NCBI GenBank assembly: GCA_903950295.1
Contig: CAJBAP010000074.1
Location: 1-30,066, forward strand
Length of the DNA stretch: 30,066 nucleotides
DNA from: an uncultured Rhodocyclaceae bacterium
GTDB lineage: Bacteria; Pseudomonadota; Gammaproteobacteria; Burkholderiales; Rhodocyclaceae
Direction: 5' to 3'
In this document: piece by piece, positions 7,526-18,900 of the stretch
How the letters are laid out: each line of letters begins with the position of its first letter
How positions within the stretch are numbered: position 1 is the first letter of the stretch
Position numbers and translations under genes: made by a program
Notes under the pieces: generated by a model
What the model was told of the DNA's origin: nothing
The model's input: the letters and a program-made list of their open reading frames with translations, nothing else
The model's database searches: none

Positions 7526-8893
7526 ATGGTTCTTGACGCAACGAACGTGGCCGCCTTCCTGGCCTTCGGTAACTTTTTGTTCGCCTTCGTGGTATCAATC
7601 TATATAGCCAATCTGCGCGAACCTAACCCGGCGCTCAACGCCTGGCGTTGGGCAAAGCTGACCGAGGCCGCTGGCGGCGTGCTCAATCTCACGCGGAGCA
7701 TGATGCCGGGGGTACCTTTCGTGCTCGGTAACCAGTTCCAGATCGTCGGTTATGGCATGGAGTTGCTGGCCTATCTGTTGCTTCTCAATCGCCCACAATC
7801 GTTTCGCGCAGTGGTCGCTGCGATGGCTATTGCTGTTGTTGCGATTGGAGTTGCCTCTACGGTTGCTGAGTCGCCCAATCCTCGGCTCACAACCCTTTAT
7901 GCCTCGCTTGGCGCCATTTATTTCTGGATGTCGATTACGCTGATACGCGCCCGGCGAAATCAACTGCTTGCTCGCGTGATGGCGGGTGCGGACTTAATTG
8001 TGGCGGTCCTGTCGTTCACGCGAGTCGGGCAAGGGCTGTTCATTACCCACCTGCAGGCCTTCGACTCGAACCCAGTGCAGATAGCTCTTTATATTTCCGC
8101 GCTGGTTCTGCTGTTCGTCAATGGGTTTGGATTTTTGTTGCTCGCTAAACAGGACGACGATACGCGCTTGCAGGAGGCCGTCACGAGACTGGAGATGCGC
8201 GACGCCGAGCAGCGCCAGTTCATCGCCATGCTGTCACACGAAGTCCGTTCACCGCTTGCGGTCATCGACGCCACAACCCAGTTGCTCGCCGCCAGGCAAT
8301 GTCCGGAGAGCGACTTACAGCCGCTCATCGCACGCATCCGGCGAGGTGCAGCGCGGCTCTCCCACTTCTTTGACAACAGCCTGACCGACGACCGAATCGA
8401 CAGTGGCCAGTTGAAACTCCGGAAGGAGGAATGCGACGTTTCAGCACTTGCCGATTGGGCATGCGAAGCTGGCTTGGTCCTTTCAATGCAGCACCGCATC
8501 ACGCTGGAGATCGAGTCCGCGCTGCCGCCCCTGGACGCCGATCCGATTCTGCTGCACATCCTACTGACCAACCTGCTGGAGAATGCCGTCAAGTTTGCAC
8601 CCGGGGGTACCGAAATCCGCCTGAGCTTCGTTCGTGCCGGCGAGCGTTGCCGCATCCAGGTGGCCGACCAGGGGCCGGGCATCCCGGAAGATGAGTTGCC
8701 GGTGATTTTCGAGCGCTATCGACGCGGTCGGGGCGCGGAACACAAGCCGGGTGCCGGCCTGGGCCTTAATGTGGTCAAGCAGATTGCCAGCCTTCATGGT
8801 GGCCACATTGAGGTCAGCAATCTCCGCGGCGGCGGCGCTTGCTTCACGGTCGATCTCCCGTTTGTGGATGGTGAATGCAAGAACTTGCAATAA
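7526..8893 (+). CDS. Membrane sensor histidine kinase
   Basis: About 455 residues. The N-terminal half has six or so hydrophobic membrane segments (for example AAFLAFGNFLFAFVVSIYIA) with no large periplasmic sensor domain, so the signal is probably sensed in or at the membrane. A DHp helix follows, with the phospho-acceptor His238 in MLSHEVRSPLA. The HATPase domain has an N box LLTNLLENAVKFAP, a G1 box VADQGPGIPEDE, an FERYRRG F box and a G2 box GAGLGLNVVKQ. The ATG at 7526 is chosen because membrane segment 1 begins just after it; the frame stays open to an ATG at 7370 and no start has a good ribosome site. The partner regulator follows 43 bases later. The ligand is unknown. Confidence 0.9.
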   Translation: MVLDATNVAAFLAFGNFLFAFVVSIYIANLREPNPALNAWRWAKLTEAAGGVLNLTRSMMPGVPFVLGNQFQIVGYGMELLAYLLLLNRPQSFRAVVAAMAIAVVAIGVASTVAESPNPRLTTLYASLGAIYFWMSITLIRARRNQLLARVMAGADLIVAVLSFTRVGQGLFITHLQAFDSNPVQIALYISALVLLFVNGFGFLLLAKQDDDTRLQEAVTRLEMRDAEQRQFIAMLSHEVRSPLAVIDATTQLLAARQCPESDLQPLIARIRRGAARLSHFFDNSLTDDRIDSGQLKLRKEECDVSALADWACEAGLVLSMQHRITLEIESALPPLDADPILLHILLTNLLENAVKFAPGGTEIRLSFVRAGERCRIQVADQGPGIPEDELPVIFERYRRGRGAEHKPGAGLGLNVVKQIASLHGGHIEVSNLRGGGACFTVDLPFVDGECKNLQ

Positions 8894-8936
8894 ACGGCAA
8901 TACCCGTCCATAGACTTTGCGTCAGAATCCGCTTCC

Positions 8937-9749
8937 ATGCACATCCGCCCCCGCGTTGCCATTGTCGAGGATGAACTCGATCTGTTGGAAACTACCTGCG
9001 AATTTCTGGCGGACCTCGAATATACGGTCTGGGGTGCCGCCAGCGCGGAAGCTTTTTACCGTCGCCAGGCCGCTGAGCCGGCCGATGTCGTGGTCCTTGA
9101 CATCGGCCTTCCGGGTGAAGACGGACTAAGTGTGGCCGCCCTGCTGCAGACCAATCCGGCCATTGCCGTGATCATCCTCAGCGCCCGCGACATGATCGAA
9201 GATCGGCTCGCCGGACTTCGCGTCGGGGCTGACCGTTACTTGGTCAAGCCGATCAGCCTGATAGAACTCGCCGCCAACATCGATGCTGTTGCAAGGCGGC
9301 TGGAATTGACTACTGACAAGCCACGACTCGAACTTCCGCGCCAGAAAAGCGAACCTCGACGTAGTTCCGATCCGGGTAGCGAACATCTTGACCGGCAAGA
9401 TATCTGGTGCCTGACCCAGCAGGACTGGCTTCTGGCCGCCCCAAACGGAAAGTCGATCAAGTTGACCGCGCGCGAATTCGCCCTGTTGCACCACCTGGTT
9501 GAAGTCCAGGGGCAGGTAATACCAAAGAAGACGCTGGCCGATGAACTCTTCGGCACCCGTACCGCCAGCGGCGGAGAGCGCCTCGTCGTCATGATCGCCC
9601 GTCTGCGAAAAAAGGCGACAGAGAGCCTGGGTGTGGATCTGCCGTTGCGAACCGCTCATCACATGGGCTACGCCTTCACCGCGCCCGTTTCCTTGGGGCA
9701 GAAGCAGGTCCGCCCGGACATGCCCACGATATCTCGAAGGGTTTCGTAG
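8937..9749 (+). CDS. OmpR/PhoB-type response regulator
   Basis: A 270-residue two-domain regulator. The receiver domain has acidic residues in VEDE, phospho-acceptor Asp55 in VVVLDIGLPGEDG, the switch residue in ILSARD and the conserved Lys in LVKPI. A winged-helix DNA-binding domain follows (KLTAREFALLHHLVE, then ERLVVMIARLRKK and GYAF), joined by a rather long, charged linker of about 45 residues. Pairing with the upstream kinase is by adjacency and orientation. The adhesin gene starts 167 bases downstream on the same strand, which makes it a plausible target, though this is inference. The in-frame extension upstream to 8751 overlaps the kinase gene and is rejected, as the receiver fold begins at the ATG at 8937. 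Confidence 0.92.
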   Translation: MHIRPRVAIVEDELDLLETTCEFLADLEYTVWGAASAEAFYRRQAAEPADVVVLDIGLPGEDGLSVAALLQTNPAIAVIILSARDMIEDRLAGLRVGADRYLVKPISLIELAANIDAVARRLELTTDKPRLELPRQKSEPRRSSDPGSEHLDRQDIWCLTQQDWLLAAPNGKSIKLTAREFALLHHLVEVQGQVIPKKTLADELFGTRTASGGERLVVMIARLRKKATESLGVDLPLRTAHHMGYAFTAPVSLGQKQVRPDMPTISRRVS

Positions 9750-9848
9750 GGATTGCTGTTTCGGGTTTGATAAGGTGTGCTCCGGACGCTGGGTTTTCCG
9801 CGCCCTGCGGGGCGGCACGCTCCCGACTTTGTGCAACAAGCTGCAATG

Positions 9849-9877
9849 TTGCGTCATGTTTGGTCAGCGACTATTAG
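9849..9877 (+). promoter_or_regulatory. Candidate sigma-70 promoter of the giant adhesin gene
   Basis: TTGCGT (9849-9854) and TATTAG (9872-9877) are exactly 17 bases apart, giving a leader of about 33 bases to the ATG at 9917. The -35 matches three of six and the -10 four of six consensus bases, so an activator might be needed. Confidence 0.35.
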
Positions 9878-9916
9878 CAGAAAATGGTTCATTAAGGTTC
9901 TCCGCTCAGGAGAGCG

Positions 9917-12900
9917 ATGTCAGGTTTATTCAAGGGGATTTTTGTGGCAATCAACAAGACTGATTCGGCAGCCAAGGCAAAATCGGGTAACGCTAAGAAG
10001 CTTGGGAAGGCAGACAAATCGCGGCAGACCGAGCTGTCATTACCGGTCGATGCTCCGGCAGGTGCCGAGCACCTCACTGAAAGCCCGGCGATCCATGAGA
10101 TCCCCGTCGATATCCGGTCTTGGCTCGCCGAAGCGCAGCTTGCCTGGAGCACGCAGCAGACCGAAGAAGAGCGGCTGACGCTCGAACAGGCAGCCGGCGC
10201 GCGAGTTGTTTACCTGGCCGATGCCACCATGGCCGGCAATACCATGACCGATGCGGGAAGTTTTCTGCTTGCGCAGAACACGGTCACGAATGATGCCGAG
10301 AAAGAATCCGAGCGCAAGGCAGTGCTCTTGCCGAAAGATGACGGCTTCAATTACGCCTGGCTTGGCCTGGGCTTGTTGGGTTTCGCGGGCGGTGGAGGTG
10401 GTGGTGGCGGTACTCAGGCTCCGGTGGTCGAGGCTGTTCATAACCTGGTGAATGGATCCGTTGTGCTGGGTCCGGTAGTCGCCGGAAACGGTCTGTCGGT
10501 CAACGTCTATGCGGCTGATGGCACGACCCTGTTGGGGACCGGCGTTGTCAGCGCCACTGGAACCTTTAGCGTCGATGTTGGCAGCTACACCGGTGTCGTC
10601 ATCGCCAAACTTGCAGATGCCAGCACCGGCGCAGATTTCATCGATGAAGCGACCGGCGCAGCCCACGATCTGACGGCGAACCTGATGACCGTCGGTGTTG
10701 CCTCCACCGGTACGGTCACGCTCAACATCAACGCCCTGACCACCATTGCCGCCCAGAAGGCGGGCGCCGTGTTCGACGGCGCCAGCACGGGAACGATTAC
10801 CACAGAAGCGATCAACAACGCCAATGCTGCGGTCGCCGACGCCTTCGGCCTGACCGACCTGACCGGTAGCGCTGTCGTTCCTACCGTCGATGGATCAGGC
10901 AACCCCAATCCGGCTTACAACCCCGTTGATGGGTTGACCAATGGCGAGAAGTACGGCGCAGTGTTGGCAGCCCTCTCCGGCGTGGATTCAGCCAATGGCG
11001 GCAACATGCAGACCACGATCAGCAACCTGGTGGCAGGGCTGACGGTGACCGGCAGCACAGGCACTTTGGCCCCCGCCGTGCTGGACGTGGTGATCGAAGG
11101 AGCGCGCGCAGTATCCGACACTACCAGCGGCACCGCTGGAAACAGCCTGACTGCCGTCATCTCCAACATGACCCAGCAAACCAGCCCATCGGTCAGTATT
11201 GGCGACGTCTCCATTGACGACATCGTTCTTGAGAACGAGCTGGCGACCCTGACGGGCACTAACGCCAGCGGCGCCACCGTTAGTTTGACGATCGGCGGCC
11301 ACAACGTCGCCGCAACTGTGACCGGCGCCACCTGGGCCTACACGCTGACCCCCGGCGATCTGACGGCCATGGGCACGGGCGGCGAAACCATCCTGGCGAC
11401 GGCTACCCTGAGCGGTGGCGGCACGGCGATCGCCACACGCAGCATCTTCGTCGATGGCATTCCGGTGGCCAATCAAGACACGCTGGCCGCCAGCGAAGGC
11501 CGATCGATCACCTATGTCGCAGCGGACCTGCTGCGCAACGACACCGACTCTAATGGTGATACGCTGACAATTGCCAGCGTCACCAGTGGCACCGGCGGCA
11601 CGGTGGTGCTCAATGCTGACGGCACCGTTACCTTCACGCCCTCCGCCGGCTTCAGTGGCGCGGCCAGTTTCACCTACACCGCGACTGACGGCACGGCCAG
11701 CTCGGCCGCGGCCACCGTCACGGTCAATGTGACTCCTAACGGTCCCCCACCTCCACCGCCGCCGTCGGGCAGCGGCACACCCGTGGCGGTCGCCGACACG
11801 CTGGCGGCCACCGAAGACACCGCGTCTATCTACGCCGCGGCTGACCTGCTGGCCAACGACACGGATGCCAATGGCGATACCTTGCGCATTGCCAGCGTCA
11901 TTAGTAGCAGCGGCGGCACGGCTGTGCTCAATGGTGACGGCACCGTTAGTTTTACACCCGATGCTGACTTCAATGGTGCGGCTAGATTCACCTACACCGC
12001 CAGTGACGGCACGAACACCTCGACTGCGGCCAGCGTGACGGTCAATGTGGCCCCCGTCAACGATACCCCCGTAGCGATAGCCAACACCCTCGCTGCAGTC
12101 GAGAATACGCCGGTGATCTATGCGGCGGCCGGCTTGCTGGGCAACGACACGGACGCCGATGGTGATGTGCTGAGCATTGCCAGTGTCACCAGTGGCGCCG
12201 GCGGCACTGCGGTGCTCAACGGTAACGGCACCGTTACCTTTACGCCCGACGTCAACTTCACCGGGGCGGCCAGTTTTACCTACACCGCCACGGACGGCAC
12301 GACGACCTCCAACTCGGCCACCGTCACGGTTAATGTCGGAGTCGACTCCAGTATCTATTTCAACCCGAGCACAACGCCGTTTCATCTTACTGCGGGCAGG
12401 GATGTCGGCATTCCGAGCATTACCGTCATCTCATCGGTATCCGAAAATGTCAGCCTCGATGTCGGTCCGAACCAGGCTGCGACGGCGAACCTTGCGAGTG
12501 CCGTTGTCCTGGCCCAGGCCACTGCCGACGACTCTTCGGCAGCCCTGACGCTGAACAATGCCTCCGGCACCATCACCACCCTCGGCGTCGAGGCCTCTGG
12601 CGGATTGGCGGATGCCTCCGCGACCATCAACTCCAATGGATCGCTGACCATCAGTGCCGTCAATGTTGAGGTTTCGGGAGATGCGACTGGCGGGAACGGT
12701 GGATCTTCCGCCAGCGTCAGCATCAGCGGCGGCGTCACCTTGGGCGACTTCATTACCGTCACTGCTTCCGGCCAGTCCGCCCAAGCGTCGTTCAGTACCA
12801 ATTCGGCCGATGCGGTCGTATTCACCAACGTACCAAATGGCGTCACCGTCACTGCATCGAGCGCAGGCGCGGCGGCATTCATGGATGTCTACAACGCCTC

Positions 12901-15900
12901 CGGCACCATCAGCAGCATCTTGGTTGACGCCTCGGGAGTCTCCGCCGATGCCAAAGTCAGCATCGACGCTTCTGGTACCTTGAACCTCGGTGCCATCAGC
13001 TTGTCAGCAGCAGGTACCAGTGCCGATGCCGATGCCAATCTCATCGACGTCAACTTGAATAACAGCGTCCTCACGATTACGGCCGACAGTGCCTCGGGGG
13101 ATGCGCTGGCTTCGCTGGATCTGGATCACGTCACCGGCACAATCACCGGTATTACGGTTACCGCCTCTGGCAACGGGCCGCGCGATGCGGCCGCGCTCTA
13201 TATGCACGGGACCAGTGACGTTACCATCAACGGTGACATTACCCTGCTGGCCTCCGGCTCTGCCGATTCCGTCCAGGCGAGGCTCGGGGATAACGAGGGT
13301 ACCACTATTGCCTTGGGCAACTCAGCGATTACCGTCACGGCATCTGGAGAAAGCGCCGAAGCCGGAGCCGAGATTTACAACGCCAGCGGCACAGCCGGCG
13401 TCATTACTCTGCTGGCAAGCGGAGACTCTGCCAATGCAAGCCTGTACATGTCCGGCGAAACCGGAGCCAGCCTGGACATCGCCAGTCTGGCGGTGGAATC
13501 GAATGGCCAGGGTTCTTCGACTTCAACCGACATCAGGGGTAACGCTGCCGACTTGACCGTCGGTAGCATCACGGTCAGGGCCAGCGGTGATGCGTCGAAC
13601 GCCTACCTCTTCCTGTCCAGCGACTCGAATGGTTCCATGGCCATCGACAGCCTGACGATCACCGCCAGCAGCCATGACGCCTGGGCGAAAACAAAACTGG
13701 AAGAAGTATCGGGCACGATTGGCGCAATCGCCGTCAACGCCACCGGAACGTCGGCCGAGGCGATTCTCGATTTGTCCACCGACACCCAGGCATTACTGAC
13801 CATCGACAGCATCAGCGTCATCGCCAGCGGTAACGCCACCGGTTCCAACGACACGGCCAAAGCCAGCGCTGACATCTTCGGCGCCATTCAGGTCAACACT
13901 TCGATCAACGTCGCGGCTTCTGGTATGTCAGCCGCTGCCTCCCTGAACCTGCCCACCAACGGGGCCAATTTCGACAACGTCACCATCAGTGTGACAGCCA
14001 GCAGTGAGGACGCTAGCGCCGCGCTGGATGTGCCCAGCGCGAGCGGGGTTGTATCGACCCTCTCCGTCACCGCGAGCGGAAACTCGGCCGATGCCACGGC
14101 CAACTTCGACAATTCGTCGGACTTCACGATTACCGACAGCCTCACTGTCAGTGCTACCGCTGCTTCGGCCGATGCCTCACTGTCGATTAACTCGGATGGC
14201 AAGCACGAGGTCTTCCAGGTCAGCTGGGACTCCAGCGCCAGCGCCTTCCAATCCGGGGAAACCTACACCCTGACCGTCATGGGTGATAGTTACAGCTATA
14301 CCCTGAATAACGATGGCGATGAGGTCGAGTTGATCGAAGGCTTGCAACACGCCATCGAGATCTCCGGGCTTAACCGCGGCTTTCATCTCGAAAACAACGG
14401 CTCGATTGATGGCACCTTCCATCTGGTCTGGGACGACTACAACACGCATTCCTCCGATATGGGCTATTCCGCCGACTCGTCATCATCGGACATCGCGATG
14501 TTCTCGGATGGAACTAACTCGATTGATATCGGTTCCTCCGACATCGTTGTCTCCGGCGACGGCGACATCCTCATCTTCGACAGCGCCACCGTTACGGTCG
14601 CCGCCAACGAACCCGACGCCATCGCCTCGCTCGACATCACCCATGCCATCGGCGCGGTAACGACCCTGACCGGCGAGGGGGATGGTAACGGTGCTTATGT
14701 CGAGGTTAACATCTCCGGCGAAATCCATATCACCGACGCGCTCGTCGTCACCGGCAGCAACGTCGGTGAAGCCAATGTGTATCTCGGTGCCTACAGCAGC
14801 TACGACTCTGGCCCGGTATTCGATACGGCCAGCGTGTCGCTCACGGCCAGCAGCAAAGGCGACGCCAACCTCGAGGCAAAGCACGCCAGCGGTATCATCA
14901 CCACCCTTGCTGTATCGGCGACCGGCGACGCGGCCAGCGGCGATGCCAGCGGTGCCAATGCCAGTTTCTCCTCGGTCGATGGCCAGCTCACCATCGACAC
15001 CAGCATCACCGTCACCGCCAACGGCTTTTCGGCCGATGCCGGCCTGACACTCGAAGGCGGCGTCAGTCACGCCATCCTTCAACCGCTCGCTTGGAGTGGG
15101 TCGATCTTCGCTGCGGGCACCTACACCCTGACCGTGGATGGTACCGACTATTCCCACACGTTCTCCACTGACGCCAATGAGGCTTTGCTGGTGAATGAAT
15201 TACAGACACTGATTGATGCCGATGCCAACGCCCACTTCCATCTCGAGACCGGTTACTCGTCCGACAATGGGGCGTTCCGGGTTGTCTGGGATGACTACCT
15301 GAAGCATTCAAACGATTTTGTGACGCTTTCCGATGGCACGACATCCGTCACCGCCAGCCTGGATTCGGACGGCGAGTCCAGCCTGATCAACCTTGACGGC
15401 ATCACCATCACCGTCAGCGCAACGGGCGCGTCGGCCGAGGCGAATCTCGATATCAGCGGTGCCAGCGGCACCGTGACCACCCTCAACGTCAGCGCCAGCG
15501 GCTACATCGCCGGCTCCAGCGGCGACATCACCGCTCAGGCGAATGTCAACATTTCCGGCGAAATCACACTCACCAATACGCTGACCATTACCGCCAGTGA
15601 TGGTGGCAGCATTGACGTCAACCTCGGCGTAGGTGCCAGCTACGATCTCGGCACCCAGTTCGACACGGCGACCCTCAGCGTCACCGCGACCAACGCGGCG
15701 GCGACGCTGGGCGCCGACTTGGCTCATGGTACGCTGAACAGCATCACCGTGTCGGCCATGGCCGATGGCTTGACGGGATACAGCCGCGATTCGGCCAACG
15801 CCTCCGTCGACTTCGCCAGCAGCGACCTGTACAACGCGGGCAACCTGACGGTTGGCGACATCACTGTCGAAGCCGAGGTTTCCGGCTACGCCTCGTCCGG

Positions 15901-18900
15901 CAAGGTCACCTTCGGCGCCGCGACGAACTGGGAAGCCGGCGACACCATCTCGCTTACCTTTACCCTGCGCGATGCAGATGGCGTCGGCACTCCGGTGACC
16001 TTGACCGCGGGCAGCAGTGGAGCCAGCCTCAACGATGCGGTGACTGACCTGCAAATGCAGTTGCAGGCCCACGCCAGCCTCAGCGGTCCAGCCAGCTTCA
16101 CCGCCTCCAGCAATATCCTGAACTTCACCCTCGACCCCAACTACACCCTTGAGATCGGCAACTATGTTTATCACAACGCCGATGGCGACGTAGCGGACAC
16201 CATCGCTGATGCCAGTATTGACTCAGCCGATACGGACTCGACTGCCGAAGGCGATACGTCGTTGGCCAATGGGTTTATCGAATCCGGAGCCGTCGGAGCG
16301 AACGGCCATTCGGCCGACGCCAGCCTCACCATGGGTAACTTCACCGGTCGTCACGCCGTGGTGGAAATCCGCATTCCGACTGATCCAGGCAACCCGGGCG
16401 CCTTGCTAGCTACCGGTATCTACACGCTGCACTTGCCGGGGGCTCTCGAGGTTAACGTCGATATGATCGCCGGCTTGCAGAACAGCTATACACTCAACGG
16501 CACAGGGCTCGGGAGTGCCTTTGAGGATCGATTGGCGGAGGTCGATCCCTATTGGGAAAGCGGGGTTCGCCTTGTTGACACTATTCAAGTAGGTAACGAG
16601 GCCATATACCGCTTCGAATTCACAGACTATGCCTATTACGCCGGCAACGAAATCTCCATTACCGGTCCGGGCGCACTGAGCGGCGGTGTCGACGGTGTAG
16701 TTACCCAGTATGCAGAAGAGCCTGCACGCACCGTCTTCAACAACAGCACCATCCTCTTGTCGGCCTACGGCACCGAGATCGGCAATGCCGCCAAAGCCTC
16801 GCTCGACATCAGTCAAGCCAGCGGCTCGATTGACGGCATCACGGTCACCGCCGACGGCGGCAACGCGTATGGCAGCATCATTGGCGGCAACCTGAGCATT
16901 ATTGGCGCTATCGACATCAACGGTCTGGCCGGGAACGCATCGCTGATGATCGGCGTATCGCAAGACAGTGATGGCCGTGTCTGCAATGACTTCGGCGGCG
17001 TATTGTTCAGCAGCATCGCCGTTAGCGTGGTGGCCGACGATCCCACGCCGCGCCCGGAACAGTACGACGCAAGCGCCAGCTTTGATGCCACGGGCGTGAC
17101 CGGCACCCTGACAACACTTACCGTTCAGGCCGGCAGTCAAAATGCGGATGCCAGTGTGGCCATCGGTGGCGATTACATTTTCTCGGCGTCGTCACTCGGC
17201 ATCGTGGCCGATGGCGACGATGCCTCGGCGAGTGTCCATCTTTACGGCGGCTATGACGGCGATGCCGATGTTGTCGGCAGCAACGTCGGTCTCACGAACG
17301 CCGGCGGCCTGGCCATCACCCTCACGGCGAGCGGAATAGATAGCTATGCCAGCCTCGACCTGGGTGATGCCACCGGTCATCTCGGTGCCATCACGGTGAC
17401 TGCCTCGGGCACATCGGCCGATGCCAGCGCCGACATCGACTTCTCCGGCACCCTGCATGGCAGCATCGTGGCCACCGCCTCCGGCGATGACAGCAACGCG
17501 GCGATCGAGCTCACCGCCGGTTCGGTGACCAATGTGGTGGTCAAGTGGCGTGATGAAACGTACCGCACTGGCGGTAATCTGCAGCCCGGCGTCGCCTTTG
17601 CCAGCGGCCAGACATATACGCTGACGGTTGGCGCTGTTACGCTTTCCTACACGCTGCTGGCGGGCGACATTGGCGCGAACGACAAGGAAACCATTACCAA
17701 CCTGGTTGCCGGCTGGATGGGCGGAGCAAACGCCGCGACTTATGCCAACGCCGGTTTCACCCTGCAGAACCCTAACAACGTCGCCGACTTCGACGGCACG
17801 GAGGAGGCCTTCAAGAGATTCCATATCGTCTATGACGATGCCACCGCGATTCACCGCGATGACATCAGCCTGTTCCGCAATGGTGTCGACATGCGCAAGA
17901 CCAACTCTGACTACCTCGAGGTGAACTACACCGACTGGGGCTTCGACGAGGATGGCACGGGGGTCATCACTCTGGTCGGCAACATTGACCTGTCAGCCGC
18001 GGCAACCGGCGCTCAGGCCGAAGCTGGGCTCGTTCTCGACAATTTGGTCGGTACCGTCGATGCCGTCACCGTGCAGGCCGACGGCGGCCCGTTGCTTTCC
18101 GTATCGGGTACCGCCAAGTCATGGTCGGACGGTGCCAGCGCCGACCTCAACCTGCGCCTCACCGGCGGCATTACTACACTGACCATCGACGCGGCACAGG
18201 TCCGTGACGTGGCTTTCGCCGCCATTGAGCAGTCGGTGCAGGGCGGTATCGTCACCGTGAGTGGTGACGGCGACACCTGGCTGACCCTGGGTGACCAGAC
18301 CGTTGATTCGATCGCGTTAGCAGGGTTGCATGCCGGTGGTGCGGATGTCTGGGGCAGCTTCAAGCTCAACCTGTCGATGGCCGATGACGACCTCAACGCC
18401 GCCAGCGATCCGGCAGCATTGAGCGCCAGCCTGATCACGATTACCGACTTCGACGCAGTGCGCGACTCGATCAACCTTTTCACCCGCGAGTACGGCTGGC
18501 GGTACGAGTGGATGCAAGACGTGGGGACGGTTGCTGTTGGCTACGCCGAAAACGAAAACCCGGTGGCCGATTGGGCAACTTACCTCGCTGATGCCAACAC
18601 CGCGCTAGATGCACAGTCCGGCCCCGGCTATTACTTCGGGATGATCGGTGGTAATGGCTACCTTGCCTTCGACAAGGACGGCGCGGGCATCACTGGTGTG
18701 ATCAAGCTGGACGGCATAACGAGGTTCGACCGCATCAACGTAGCCGACCGGCAGGAGATCGATCTCACCCCCTTGACTGCCGCTCAGGGCGGCCTTGATG
18801 CACTGATAAACATCAATCAGGCGGCATTGATCGACGGGAACGATGGCATCTGGGCGGAGGATCTGCTCTACTCGAGTACAGCTGCGGCTGTTGGCTACAA

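Noticed and set aside
10187..10198. QAAG at adhesin residues 91-94 as a LapG-type cleavage site
   Set aside because: The di-alanine position is roughly right, but the surrounding sequence does not resemble the LapA retention domain and no LapD/LapG genes are in the window.
10988..12385. 465-codon minus-strand frame rich in Gly/Arg/Asp
   Set aside because: It is the shadow of the cadherin-like repeats of the adhesin; its apparent repeats mirror those on the plus strand.
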